Part shown: positions 1-11,060 of the stretch, piece by piece
Layout of the letters: each line of letters begins with the position of its first letter
Numbering within the stretch: the first letter of the stretch is position 1
Assembly: GCA_030710605.1 (NCBI GenBank)
Contig: CP092877.1
Coordinates: forward strand, 40,346,406 to 40,410,405
DNA from: Cordylochernes scorpioides
Taxonomy: Eukaryota > Arthropoda > Arachnida > Pseudoscorpiones > Chernetidae
Direction: 5' to 3'
DNA: 64,000 bases
Translations under genes and position numbers: made by a program
Notes under the pieces: model-generated
Database searches by the model: none
What the model was told of the DNA's origin: nothing
The model's input: only the letters and a program-made list of their open reading frames with translations

Positions 1-470
1 GGTTGAAAATCGGCAAAATTTATTTAATTGAAATGTCTACTCTCGCTCCGGTAACAACCTCTTCTTTCGGTAAAGTTTTCAAGTCTTTCTTCGATGTCAT
101 TTCGAATTTATTCCCGTAGGCAGCGATCCTGTCGACTAACTATGTGGTGAGGTCTGTTAACTCTTGTAGAATCCTGTCGACTTAAAATGTGATGAGATCC
201 TGTTGACTCTCGCTATACTGTGTTGACCAAGAGGAACAGTCAGGATAAGGAGTTTTCCAGTACCTCTCTGCACCTTGGAAGACCTTTTACAGTTCTCACC
301 AAGTACAGGCAGCCGTGCTCGAGGCAGTGTGGAAAGCTTGGGAATGTCCACACAAAAAACGAAGACACAGTTGCACTAGGAAAGTTCCATCAACAGATAA
401 AAGTTGAGCGCGCTAGGAGCGAAAGATGGAGATATAGAAGTGTTCTTACTGGTCTACATGGTGGATGAGG
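1..470 (-). repeat. Inverted Gypsy-type LTR/leader fragment
   Basis: Read on the minus strand, this stretch closely resembles 62830-63155 near the right end of the window, which reads on plus. Both share the segment with the motif CTGTGTC followed by a T run, the GGTCTTCCAAGGTGCAGAG box and the short AGTCGACAGGAT motif just before an ATG (about 77-79 here). It is therefore the 3' part of an LTR plus the leader of a Gypsy-type element. It is inverted relative to the Gypsy pol that starts at about 610, so it is not that element's own 5' LTR in place. The junction near 470 is a rearrangement or a second insertion. Confidence 0.6.
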
Positions 471-609
471 AGGACCTTGGTGACAACCGACGAGGGCTCA
501 CGCCATCTAGTCACGCGCACGCACAACACAATTTTTTCACTAAGGCCAATTGCCTTTTTTATATGCCCTCAATACACAAGGCCACAACGGCTCCAACTCG
601 CAACAACAA

Positions 610-1345
610 TGCACAAAACGTGTCCATCCAACAGTAGAGAAGTTACAACTTAACTTCGCAAAATGCGAATTTTTAAACAGTCCATAAATTTCCTAGGATA
701 CACCATCACTGCTGGTACTACCACACCACTCACACGCAACACAGACATCATCCACGCCATCCAACAACCTCACAACCGCAAAACCTTACAATCCTTTCTA
801 GGCGCTGTGAACGTCTATAACAAATTCATCATGGACTACGCCCGCTTGCGGACGCCACTTAACAACCTTCTCAAAAAGGATGTCATGTGGGTCTGGGATG
901 AAAAATGCCAAAAGGCAGTTCACTAGCCTGAAAGAGAGCCTCACAAAACACCCCATTTTACACCTTTACAAAGAAGGCCTGCCGTGCCAAGTGTACTTTG
1001 ACGCCTCCACCCTCGGTATAGCAGGCATCCTCAAACAGGATCACCCTGATGGGAAAAAATATCCAGTCCAGTATTTCAGCCGCACCCTGCGTTCACACGA
1101 ACGAAACTATTCCATCTCTGAACTTGAGTGCTTAACAATCGTTGAGAGTGTGGAGATGTTCCGCGTCTATTTGATGGGCAGAAAATTTACTATATTTTCT
1201 TACCATCACGCATTGCAGTGGCTGAAAACAATTAAAAACCCGTCAGGCAGATTATTTCGGTGGAGTTTACGGCTGTCGAGTTACGAATATGAGGTTCGCT
1301 ACATAAAGGGAAACACAACAATATGAGGCAGACCTCCTAACCCGT
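610..1345 (+). pseudogene. Gypsy-type pol remnant: end of reverse transcriptase and RNase H
   Basis: Three frames must be combined to follow the protein. A short piece (about 625-660) ends at the AKCEF box of the RT thumb/connection region. The next frame (663-926) has the FLGYTI and FLGAVNVYNKFI motifs typical of Ty3/Gypsy RT ends. The third (880-1326) is RNase H with the catalytic FDAS motif, FSRTL, and an SISELECLTIV box. The usual TDHHAL motif reads SYHHAL, so one acidic residue is lost. A stop at 1324 interrupts the end. The upstream RT catalytic YxDD region, protease and gag are absent. It is a dead fragment that continues in the integrase at 1498. Confidence 0.85.
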
Positions 1346-1497
1346 AACCCGTTCTGTGGTTTCTTAGGCGCCTCCCTTATTAAGAACCATCAGCCTTCCA
1401 CATCGGGAGATTCTAGCCTGACCATTGATCTCAATGGACTGCATACTGTCTCCCGAAAGGGTGTAACTAAAATCATAATCCCAAAGACCCTCACCCA

Positions 1498-2802
1498 CCA
1501 ACTACTACAAACTGTACACACAATACAACCACCCAGGCATATCACAAATGACAAGGCTCATCTCCGCTCAGTATTATTGGCAGGGCATGTCAAAAGACAT
1601 TACACAAAAAGTTAAAACCTGCCCAACCTGCCAGTTAACAAAACGTCCATTGGGACCCACTTACGGGGAATTAGGTCAACCGCCGGAAGCCAAAGGACCC
1701 TTTGACCTACTATCCCTCGACACCATAGCAGGGTTTGCCAAATATGGCAACGCCAAAGTATACCTCCATGTCGTAGTCGACCATTTTTCGCGCTACACAT
1801 GGACGTTCCCATCCAAATCCACCAGCATCACCACCTATCAACAGGTACTCAAGTGAGTATTACAGGATGGCTGCTCCGAAACGCCTTCTTACGGATAGAG
1901 CCCCTGCATTCACTTCGCCAAAATTTAGGAGTTTCCTGCTTAACAGGAGTATCCACCCGTTACTCACAACTAGCAATAATCCACAAGCCAACGGTCTATG
2001 TGAACGCCTAAACGCCACCCTCACAGGAAAACTTAGGCTACTACATTTGGAGAATCCTAAGATCGCATGGACCAAGTTGGTCAAACGAGTTACCACTATA
2101 TAGAACAGTACCCCACACTCTGTCACTGGTTTTCCGCCCATCTACCTGATGTTTGGCGTTCTACCCACAGAACTTTCTGACCACACCACACCTTATCCAG
2201 ACATCGACCGAGCTAGGAAGATCGCACACACAAGGACCCAAAACAAACACATACAAGATAAAAATGCTTATGACCAACGACACAAACAACCACACTTCGA
2301 AATAGGTGACCTGGTGTTAGTTAAAATATATCATCACCCCAAAACAGGGAAACTCGCCCCATATTTCACAGGACCATACACCATATTAGAGATCATCTCA
2401 CCAAATGTGGTCCGTATCGATAGACCCAACCAACCCCTCCAAAGAAATACTGATACGGTCCATGTGAACAAACTTAAAATATACACAGAAAACATCCAAT
2501 ATATAACACCACCCGCCATTAAAATACACCATGTGCAACATAAAAACAATTACACATTCCCGTTTAGACACCTCACACCCGAACTGTTTCCAGCAGAGCC
2601 GTTGAAAATCAAACCAACAAACAGCGAGCCTTTCAATCATCTAGATCCTACCATTTTTTCCAAAAAACGATTTACGCAACTCACCCAGGGTCACAAGAAA
2701 CGCGATATTACCCATCCCCAAAAACACCCCGTTCCAAATCCGCCACAATCAATAGAAGTCCAACCCGATATTCAAAAGCCCCAATTCATGGCGAAAACAT
2801 AG
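1498..2802 (+). pseudogene. Gypsy-type integrase remnant
   Basis: The integrase continues from the RNase H piece in the same orientation. A zinc-binding HHCC module is visible (H..H near 1515-1545, then CPTCQ at about 1621). It is followed by the core with LSLDTIAGF (first Asp), LLTDRAPAF (second Asp, about 1885) and NPQANGLCERLNATL (Glu region, about 1980). The frame changes between 1856 and 1867 and stops at 2101. The C-terminal part (2149-2802) is open for 217 residues and holds the KIGDLVLV-like box (here EIGDLVLVKIY) and a VHVNKLKIY end. Catalytic residues can be found but are spread over different frames, so the gene is inactive. Confidence 0.85.
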
Positions 2803-3595
2803 GAGAAGATGTGCCAATATCCCATATTTCACCTGATATGTGTTATCTGTCTTCTGGTTATGCCCTATAGACTCGTTCCATTTATATTAATAGTTCACAT
2901 GGTAATATATGCCCTACGGCGCCGACGGCTGTACCAACTACAGGAAACAGTCTTCCATATAGGAAGTTCCGTCCTAAAGGCCATCTTCCATATAGGAAGT
3001 TCCGTCCTAAAAGCCATCTTCCATATAGGAAATTCCGTCTTAAAAGCCATCTTCCATATAGGAAATTCCGTCTTAAAAGCCATCTTCCATATAGGAAATT
3101 CCGTCTTAAAAGCCACCTTCCATATAGGAAGTTCCGTCTATGAAGCCATCTTCTATATATAGGCCAAGCAATTTTAGAATTTATAGATCTCCTGTGGGAG
3201 ATCCTAGGAGAAAACTTAGAAAAATTCAGAGGGCCTCGACCCAACTAATTAAACGGTGTCCAGAGGGAGTAACACAATCAAAATCAATTAGGAGGACAAA
3301 TTAGGGCGCCCCAAGACGACGTGCAAGAAATCAATTAGAAAGCCGGAAGTGAAATGGAGACCATTTACTTCCCGCGTTACATAAAGACGTCCGCCATGTT
3401 TTATCGGTCTCAAATTACACCAGGGGAGGAAGACAATTTTTAGAACCCCGCGGGCCTCTCTTGGCCGACAGATAAAAATGAGGTCAACGTGTTCCCCCTC
3501 CACGTCCACCATTTTTACGGTCATCTTGAATTCACAGTTACAACGAGCTTACATATCGATTCATATAAAAAACACAATTTAATTATATTAATATC
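2803..3595 (+). repeat. Gypsy 3' region with 33-bp tandem repeat (2951-3161)
   Basis: Downstream of the integrase there is no recognisable protein. From 2951 to 3161 a 33-bp unit beginning CTTCCATATAGGAAGTTCCG is repeated about six times with a few substitutions; starts fall 33 bases apart (2952, 2985, 3018, 3051, 3084, 3117). Because 33 is a multiple of three, the array keeps frames open on both strands (11-residue FHIGSSVLKAI-like units), which explains the ORFs seen there. The rest, up to the BEL insertion at 3596, is unassigned 3' non-coding sequence of the Gypsy element. It resumes at 9391. Confidence 0.7.
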
Positions 3596-3887
3596 TGAAT
3601 CGAATTGGCTTTGGTCTCCTGGCACTAAGGAGGAATCACCGCCTATATTCTTATTTTAACGGTGGTTTTAATTCTACGCTCCTTAACTCAGCGAGCTAAT
3701 TATAACTCCTTCAAACTTGACTGACTGCTATTGTCTTGTCTCACCAACTCTAATGACTCAACCACGTATACTTTAATAACTAACTATATTTTCTAAATCA
3801 AGTTATATACATTTCTAAAATTTTACATAATTTAACAATAATTAACAAAGTAAATTCTAACAATTTTGCATATTTAAGGCTGGAACA
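3596..3887 (-). repeat. BEL 3' LTR
   Basis: The downstream LTR in element orientation matches 9095-9385 along its whole length. It abuts the 5-bp duplication ATATC at 3591-3595. Confidence 0.93.
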
Positions 3888-6800
3888 TACTCCCCCCGGC
3901 CGCTGAACCCTGGTTCAGATTTGAAGGGAAGCGGAGCCAACTTCGTAATAGGTCGTAGGTAGACTCCGGTAGCAGCCCGAACTTGGGCAACTCGCACCTT
4001 CTGGTCAGAGCCCGGATATACCTCGAGGATCCTGGCCAGACGCCACTGTAGAGGTGGAAGGTTATCTTCTTTTATTAGCACTAACCTGATTAGGCTTCAA
4101 ATTGTCTTGTGACAACCTCCATTTATTTCTCTGTTGCAAAGAGTTAATGTACTCTCTTGTCCATCTTGACCAGAAAGAGTTCCTCAGACCTTGTACCATA
4201 TTCCATCTTGACCGTAAATCTACTCGCTCATAATTTTGCAATCCTGGGTCCTCAATCAGAGGGGAGCCAATCAAGAAATGTCCCGGAGTCAAAGGCTCGA
4301 AGATCGTTAGGGTCGGGACTTAACTCTACTAACGGTCTGGAATTAAGGCAAGCCTCAACTTGACAGAGTAGTGTGATGAAATTCTCAATATTTAAAAGTG
4401 GATGACTTTTATTACCTTGCTCAGATGACCCTTTAAGCATTTAATGTTTGCCTCCCAAAGGTCCTCCAAAGTGTGGGAGCTGATGGAGGAATGAAATTGC
4501 CACTCTATAAACTCTCTTCTGCTAAAAAGTCTTTAGTCTCCTTTGAATTCATAATTTTATATTGTTTCTTCATGAAGCTTTCGGTTCCTCTGGAAGTTCG
4601 TTCCATGGTCTGAGTAAATTTTTGATGATTTTCTCTCTACGAGACATAAACCTCCTGAGAGCTGCAATAATGAACTGGTTTGAGAGACTAGTCACCATTT
4701 CCAAATGAATTGCCTTGACCGAAAAACACACAAAGAGAATCACATAGCATTGATCATCCCTTTCGATCTAGTCAGACTTGGTTTTATTTCGTAGGTCCTG
4801 CCAAATCGACTCCAGTCTGGGTAAAACGGTCTTGATGGATTTACTCTATCAGCAGGCAAATTCCCCATAATTTGTACTGCAGTTTTTGCCCTGAATCTGA
4901 AGCAGGTTATACACTGTTTAATGATTCTTCTTACAATGTCTCTACCCCCCATGATCCAATAACTATTTCGTATTAGAGATAAGACTAGCTGTGGACCAGC
5001 ATGCAAATATCTCGTGTGAAAATGAAGTATTATTAATTTGGTAAAGTGATGATTTTTTTCGGTATAACAGTGGGAATTTTTTATCAGGGCTTACATTCGC
5101 GAACTTAATCCTACCACCTACTCTTAACATCCCAGATGCATCTATAAAAAGGATTAAACTGCAAAATTCTACTTTTTCTTGAAGCATGTCCCGTATTTCT
5201 TAGATCCTGCATTTCTTCTCCGAATTCGTCCTCCTGAATCCATCCAATAATCCTAATCACTGCATTTTCTAACTCCTTCTTCGACAATGTTCCAATTTCT
5301 CTTTTCTTCAGCGACACCGCGACAGTTAGTGATGAATCTCAAACACCAGGCTATGATTCGCCTCGTCTTGATAAAAGTGGAATATTTTGTTACAATCTCT
5401 GGACAGACTGAAACTCGGGACTGGCAAGCTAAGGCTACTTTTTCTTCCTCATGGCATTCTCGGCCATAGCAATTATCCTGATTCTGAACAAAGTTGTTAT
5501 CTTTCAACCAAGTCGGTCCTTGCCACCACAGTGTATGTCCAGATAACGCAGCAGGCATTATTCCCCTAGAGGCACAATCGGCGGGATTATCCTTCCCAGA
5601 CACGTGACGCCATGAGTTTCTGTCAGACAGTTGCTGTATTTTCACAACTCTATTGTGTATAAAGGTCTTCCATCTGTCAGGATCCGACTTGATCCAACTC
5701 AATGAGATCTGTGAATCTGACCACAAATATGTCCTGCCAATATCATTCTTCAATGAATCAACAACAGATCTGTAGAGCTGAGACAGGAGGAGAGCCGCGC
5801 ACAATTCCAATCTTGGTAGAGTTAGAGACTTACATGGGGCAACTCTGGTTTTTGCTGCAAGCATTGATATATGGACTTGTCCATCCAGAGGACTGTTCTT
5901 AAGTAGCACACAGCCGAATAAGCTACACTTGACGCGTCACAAAATCCGTGGAGGTTGAACATCTCGATCCTTTTCACATGCCCATACGTATCTTGGGATA
6001 CTCAAATCCTCTAATTTTAGTAATTCGGCTCTAAATTATTCCACTTTTCCTTGATGTCGTTCGGAATATGCTCATTTCAGCCTGTCCCACCTCTCCATAA
6101 CTCCTGCATTATTATTTTCAAAGCCACTGTAGTAGATGAGAGGAAACCAATTGGATCGAAAATCCTCGCAATATTGGAGAGAAGATCTCTTTTGGTAACA
6201 ACTTCTTCAGGAAGAGTTATATTAACTCTAAACGTATCTTGTACATGATCCATACAATTTCCTAAAATCTTGGATATGGCTCCTTTCTCCAAGTTAATTT
6301 TTCTTCTCTTCGTTCATTTCCTCGACATGAGACTATCTCGTGGCAATTTGAATTCCACTTTCTTAAGTGAAACCCTCCCTTTTTCATTAAGTCTTTTAAT
6401 TGGTCTATTAGTTCTTTGGTTTCAGCAATCGTTTGAGCTCCTGTTAGCAGATCATCGACATAGAAATCATTCAAGGTCACCCTAGAAGCTTCAGGATAAT
6501 TTTGGCCTTCATCTTCTGCTAACTGTTGTAATGTTCTCATTGCCAAAAATGGAGCCGAAGTTGTACCATAGGTAACAGTCAGTAGTCGATAGTCCACCAC
6601 AGGCTCTTCTGGCGATGGTCTCCACAATATCCTCTGATAGTCCGCATCTTCTGGATGAATTCTTATCTGGCGGTACATCTTTTCTATATCAGCAGTTATG
6701 GCGACAGGATACGTTCTGAATCTGAGGAGAATGAAAAATACATCCTGTTGGATTTTTGGTCCCTTGTGCAAAAATTGATTTAAAGAAACATTATTTTCAG

Positions 6801-7875
6801 ATTTAGCTGATGCATCAAACACAACTCTCATTTTTGTTGTAGTGGATTGCTCTCTAATTACTGGATGATGAGGCATTTAATAGCATCTGCACAATTCTCG
6901 CTTCACTTCTGCAATTGGAACCCTTTCCATGTGGTTTAAGTGTTCATATTCCTTCATGATTCCCCGGTATTGGTCATATAATTTCACATTCTTACACAAT
7001 TTTCTTTCAACAAAAGGAACCTTCTTAAAGCTTTTTCTCTTGATTCACCCAGAAGCGGTCGATGTTGTCTGAATGGCAATTTTACCCAATACCTTCCATG
7101 GCTATCTCTGCCATGGTTATTCGAAAATAAATTTTCACAATCTTCGTCCTGTGTACAAGATCCGGTGACGGCACAGATTCAGTTTCCCAGAATCTCTTTC
7201 ATTACGAATTCTAGTTCTGGTTCAGATTGTTAAACTCAGGTTACAGACTTCTGTATTACTCTCCGATGTTCCCATGAGTTTTCCTAGAAGTACCAACTAG
7301 TCTTGTATTAATAGCCATTGGCAATCCTTCTCCGAGAGATATAGGGCCATTCAAATAAGTTCAGTGTATATATCTGCTCCCAATTCATATCTATTGGGGC
7401 TTGTATGTAGAACTCTGGGTCTGCCAATTTGAGGTTCTTCAAAGTTGGCCAATTAGGGTCTTTCAACCTGAAGTTCGGAATTTCTGAAGTGAGCACTCCC
7501 GTGACTACTGCCTCTACCGAGAATTCCTCAGAATTATTCAGTGGACAAAATGTCACACTTACTGTCGATGAAGAATGCTGCACTGGTGTGTTTCCAACCC
7601 TATAATCATCCGATCTGATTTCCTTTGGACAAGTCCCAATCTTTCGCAGCATCCTTTTGTTATCATGGTGACTTGGGAACCGCTGTCCAGTAGGGCTCTG
7701 CAGGTGCATACTTTCCAAGTCCATTTTTTATCTTGATTCCAGCTGTTGCGAGTAGTACGTGGCTATCATTGCAGTTTGCCTGTTGAGTATTAGTCAAATT
7801 GATAGCACTTTCATGTTCCTTCGGAGTTGTGTTCTCCACTTGGGCGAAGCGCTTCCGTGCTCGGTTTATCATAAT
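3857..7875 (-). pseudogene. BEL/Pao pol (protease, RT, RNase H, integrase, DUF5641)
   Basis: The pieces lie collinearly on minus. They are an A17-type aspartic protease with LLDSGSQVT (about 7690-7665), RT with TADIEKMYRQI and the catalytic YVDDLL box (6876-6262), RNase H with LPRLELCAALLLSQL and YLWSDSQI (5909-5253), an integrase zinc region with ITCFRFRA (5006-4740), and a PGHFLIGSPL segment and the DUF5641 end KEDNLPPLQW ... RPITKLAPLP (4292-3857). At least eight frame changes separate the open pieces, so no polyprotein can be made. The order and the DUF5641 tail are diagnostic of BEL/Pao rather than Gypsy. No envelope-like gene is seen. Confidence 0.9.
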
Positions 7876-9020
7876 GAATCATCGTGTGGTGCTTCCCCTT
7901 GCATACTTTGCATCGTTGGTTCAGCCTACAATTCCATGAGAAATGGCCTTTCCTCAAGCAATTGAAGCACAATTTATGACTCTTTACTACATTAATTTTT
8001 CTTTTAAAGGCATTTTGCAAAATAGTTGCACATGTATAGTGGATGATGCTTAGATTTGCATAATATGCAAGTGTCCGAACTCTCAATTAGCATCCCGTAG
8101 CTTTGGCATTTGGGAAATCTCGATCCGGTGGTTTCTTCCTTTTTTGAACATTCCTTGACAGCACAAGACATGCTTCTCGCATGTCTGGAAATGAACGCTA
8201 TGAACTTGTCATAAGATGGAAGAGTGTTGTCCACTGACAGTTCCCAATGCAACCTTAGATTTTCACTCAACTTCTGCTGGAGGAAGTGCACCAGGATCAC
8301 ATCCACTAATTGATTTCTTTTCAATTCCAGCGTTTCTAAGTTTCTTATGGCTTCATTACAAACATCCATGAATTCATGGAGACACTTAGCCGATGGATTC
8401 TTAATTGCCCGGAGAGAAAAGATTTTTGACACCTGGGCATAAGCTAGCTCTCTCGGGTTATCAAATCTTGATAACAGTGTACTCCATGCTTGGCCATAAT
8501 TTTCACTTAGTAAAGGGAAACCACTTATTAATCTGGCCGCTTCGCCTTTTACTGCAGAATTCAAATATTGTAACTTCTGTATATTAGTTAACCCTGGATG
8601 TGCATCGATGGTGGTGAGGAATAGCTCTTTGAAGTTGATCCAAGTGCCCATATCTCCATCATATATCGGCAAGTCAAATTGAGGCAATTTTATATTTGCC
8701 TGAGAGCCATTTGGCTTTATGTCCGCCAGTTTGTCTTTGAGTTTTCTTTTATTTTCTATTTTTACCCTCAAGCTTCCAATCTTGTTCATTAAACTATCAT
8801 ATGCCTCACTTTCTTTATCTATATCAACTTCATCCAAAGAAAACAGCTCATCGTAGAGTTTCTCAATTTTTTCTTTGATCTCCTTTAATTCTTCACCCAA
8901 TATTTCTAAGCGTACTGTTTCACCTGCCTCAATAATTGAATCCACAGTTTCAATTAATCCATCAATTTGCCTTATCTGGCAACTTAACTTTCTTTGGAGG
9001 ATCCTCTCATCTCGAGACAT
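7811..9020 (-). pseudogene. BEL/Pao gag
   Basis: The gag frame opens with ATG at 9020 and runs 338 residues to 8004. A charged, helix-prone N-terminus (residues 1-100) is followed by a DUF1759-like module that begins LPQFDLPIYDG and contains FKELF and LISGFPL. After a frame change near 8086 the next piece (8086-7811) carries two cysteine-rich knuckles, CFNCLRKGHFSWNC and CKVCKGKHH, the usual nucleic-acid-binding end of BEL gag. The ATG lies 75 bases inside the 5' LTR boundary, as expected for a short leader. The shift between the two parts breaks the product. Confidence 0.85.
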
Positions 9021-9075
9021 TTCGCAATTGTATTCTCGCTGAGTTTTTGCCTAAATTTCTTCTGTTTCAAATCCT

Positions 9076-9094
9076 AATCCGGCTCGAGGGACCA
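9076..9094 (-). promoter_or_regulatory. BEL primer-binding site, tRNA-Tyr type
   Basis: Directly next to the 5' LTR the minus strand reads TGGTCCCTCGAGCCGGATT. Its complement ends in CCA and matches the 3' end of arthropod tRNA-Tyr (acceptor and T-stem) at all but about one position, as I know that tRNA. There is no spacer between LTR and site. Confidence 0.75.
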
Positions 9095-9385
9095 TGAATC
9101 GAATTGGCTTTGGCCTCCTGGCACTAAGGAGGAATCACCGCCTATATTCTTATTTTAACGCTGGTTTTAATTCTACGCTCCTTAACTCAGCGAGCTAATT
9201 ATAACTCCTTCAACTTGACTGACTGCTATTGTCTTGTCTCACAACTCTAATGACTCAACCACGTATACTTAATAACTAACTTTATTTTCTAAAATCAAGT
9301 TTATATAGATTTCTAAAATTTACATAATTTAACAATAATTAACAAAAGTAAATTCTAACAATTTTGCATATTTAAGGCTGGAACA
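9095..9385 (-). repeat. BEL 5' LTR
   Basis: This is the upstream LTR in element orientation. Compared with the 3' LTR at 3596-3887 I count roughly four substitutions and about seven single-base indels, the indels nearly all in homopolymer runs. The 291-292 bp length is short for BEL elements. Confidence 0.93.
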
Positions 9386-9390
9386 ATATC

Positions 9391-10469
9391 ATTATATTAA
9401 TATTATTAACGAAACACCATCCCAATGAATTTTAACATTTCTATTCTTATATTTCTTTTTTCTAAAGACTTCCAAAAAAAACTTTTACATTTTTCCACAT
9501 TAGGTACATATCCAACTTACACCCAGACACAACAGACCTTACGCTTTTAACAACACATAAAACTCATTTTTTACATTTCTCACAAAAGACTTAATACATT
9601 TACAGACACCCCAATGATTTGCCGACCAAATTCGACTTTTAATAACATTTTAAAAAAATATCACATGGCAACACATAAAAAACTCACGACCAATGCACGA
9701 CACGCAGATCTCAAGGTTAAATATGAACAAAAGCACGCACATTACCACTTAAAGGATAGGAAAAATGAGGTAGCAAAGCTTTCGAGCTTCCGTTTCTTCC
9801 GAAAGGAATAAACAACCACTTTAGAAGGGTCGAGGACTCTCCTCAAACCCTGTATTCAAAGATTTGACTCCGGTTATGACCCCGATAAAAAAGGTGGATA
9901 TCGGGCGAGCATATCTTAAGTGCCCTAGGGAATTGCATAAAAATCCCTAGAACGCATTAAGGCTCGGGACATATTAACATAATACACTCGGCCTTGAGAT
10001 CTCGAAAAACAACACAAACACAAAAACAAAATACACACATAAGGTTAATTAGATTACCATGTCTCCTGTATACATAATATAAAGCACAATTGGGAAGGAT
10101 CATGTTTCTACCCATGAGTCGCACGGGAAAGACAAAAAAATCTACGAGGCAAATAAAGAAAGTTGATTGCGCGGCGTAACATAGATTTTGGCATGTAATT
10201 TGATTACAAAGAGAGTTTGCGAACCTCTCGCTCTACATTTTTCTTATCCCATTTATTTACATTATTTTCTTATTTTTTAAATTCAAAATTCTTAATCAAA
10301 TTTACCATTTATCCTAATTCAAATACTTATCATTTATTTTAATCAAATATTTAACATTTATATAACAACTTATTTTTAGTTTGTTCATAAACCAACAACT
10401 AAACAAATTTTTATCAACGAAAACTCACTGGTTTTCTTTTAAAATTAGATATTTTATATTTTTTTATTT
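9391..10469 (+). other. Continuation of the Gypsy 3' region
   Basis: After the BEL element the AT-rich host sequence resumes (ATTATATTAATATT mirrors the sequence left of the insertion). A 65-residue basic ORF at 9614-9811 has no recognisable motif. No LTR, RNA gene or conserved coding sequence is seen in this kilobase. I treat it as the unassigned tail of the Gypsy remnant. Confidence 0.45.
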
Positions 10470-11050
10470 TTTTTGATTTCTCAAAAGCCCTAATAGAATT
10501 CCCTCGATTTTGTTCCCCATCTCGAGTAGAATATGGTTTAGGCACATTTTTCTTTTTTTCTCACCATGCGCCAAGGCATTCACTTTGATTTCTCCCAACT
10601 TATTTTAATTTTGATTCCTCAAAAGCCCTAATAGAATTCCCTCGATTTTGTTCCCCATCTCGAGTAGAATATGGTTTAGGCACATTTTCTTTTTTTTTTT
10701 TCACCATGCGCCAAGGCATTCACTTTGATTTCTCCCAACTTATTTTAATTTTGATTTCTCAAAAGCCCTAATAGAATTCCCTCGATTTTGTTCCCCATCT
10801 CGAGTGAAATATGGTTTAGGCACATTTTCTTTTTTTTTTTTCACCATGCGCCAAGGCATTCACTTTGATTTCTTCCAAATTATTTTATTTGATTTCTCAA
10901 AATTCCTAATAGAAAATTTACCTCGATTTTTGTTCTCCATCTCGAGTAGAATATTGTTTAGGCATTTTCTTTTTTTTATCCCACTATGTACCATAGCATT
11001 CATTTTGATTTCTTATAATTAATTTTTTTTTATTTCTCTTAATTACACTC
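10470..11050 (+). repeat. 138-140 bp tandem repeat, about four copies
   Basis: A unit beginning TCAAAAGCCCTAATAGAATT starts at 10481, 10619 and 10759, with a degenerate fourth copy at 10897. Each unit holds ATCTCGAGT, a poly-T stretch and the phrase CACCATGCGCCAAGGCATTC. The array lies between the Gypsy coding remnant and the polypurine tract at 12571, and the Tc1 element cuts in just after its end. Confidence 0.85.
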
Positions 11051-11060
11051 AACCTATATA

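Larger units (their letters stand above)
3596..9385 (-). mobile_element. BEL/Pao LTR retrotransposon, complete but decayed
   Basis: Two near-identical LTRs (3596-3887 and 9095-9385) flank 5.2 kb of internal sequence encoding gag and pol on minus. The insertion is bounded by a perfect 5-bp target duplication ATATC (3591-3595 and 9386-9390). The LTRs begin TGTTCC and end TTCA on the minus strand. Domains in order are DUF1759-type gag, zinc knuckles, aspartic protease, RT, RNase H, integrase and DUF5641. The target is the AT-rich 3' part of the Gypsy remnant, so the Gypsy element was there first. Every pol domain is broken by frameshifts. Confidence 0.93.

Noticed and set aside
2951-3161. CRISPR-like regular repeat
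   Set aside because: The units are contiguous with no unique spacers, and the context is eukaryotic retrotransposon DNA.
2809-3244. 117- and 120-codon ORFs on both strands
   Set aside because: They are open only because a 33-bp unit repeats in multiples of three; the product is an 11-residue repeat.
9614-9811. 65-codon basic ORF
   Set aside because: No motif or start context; chance ORF in the Gypsy 3' region.
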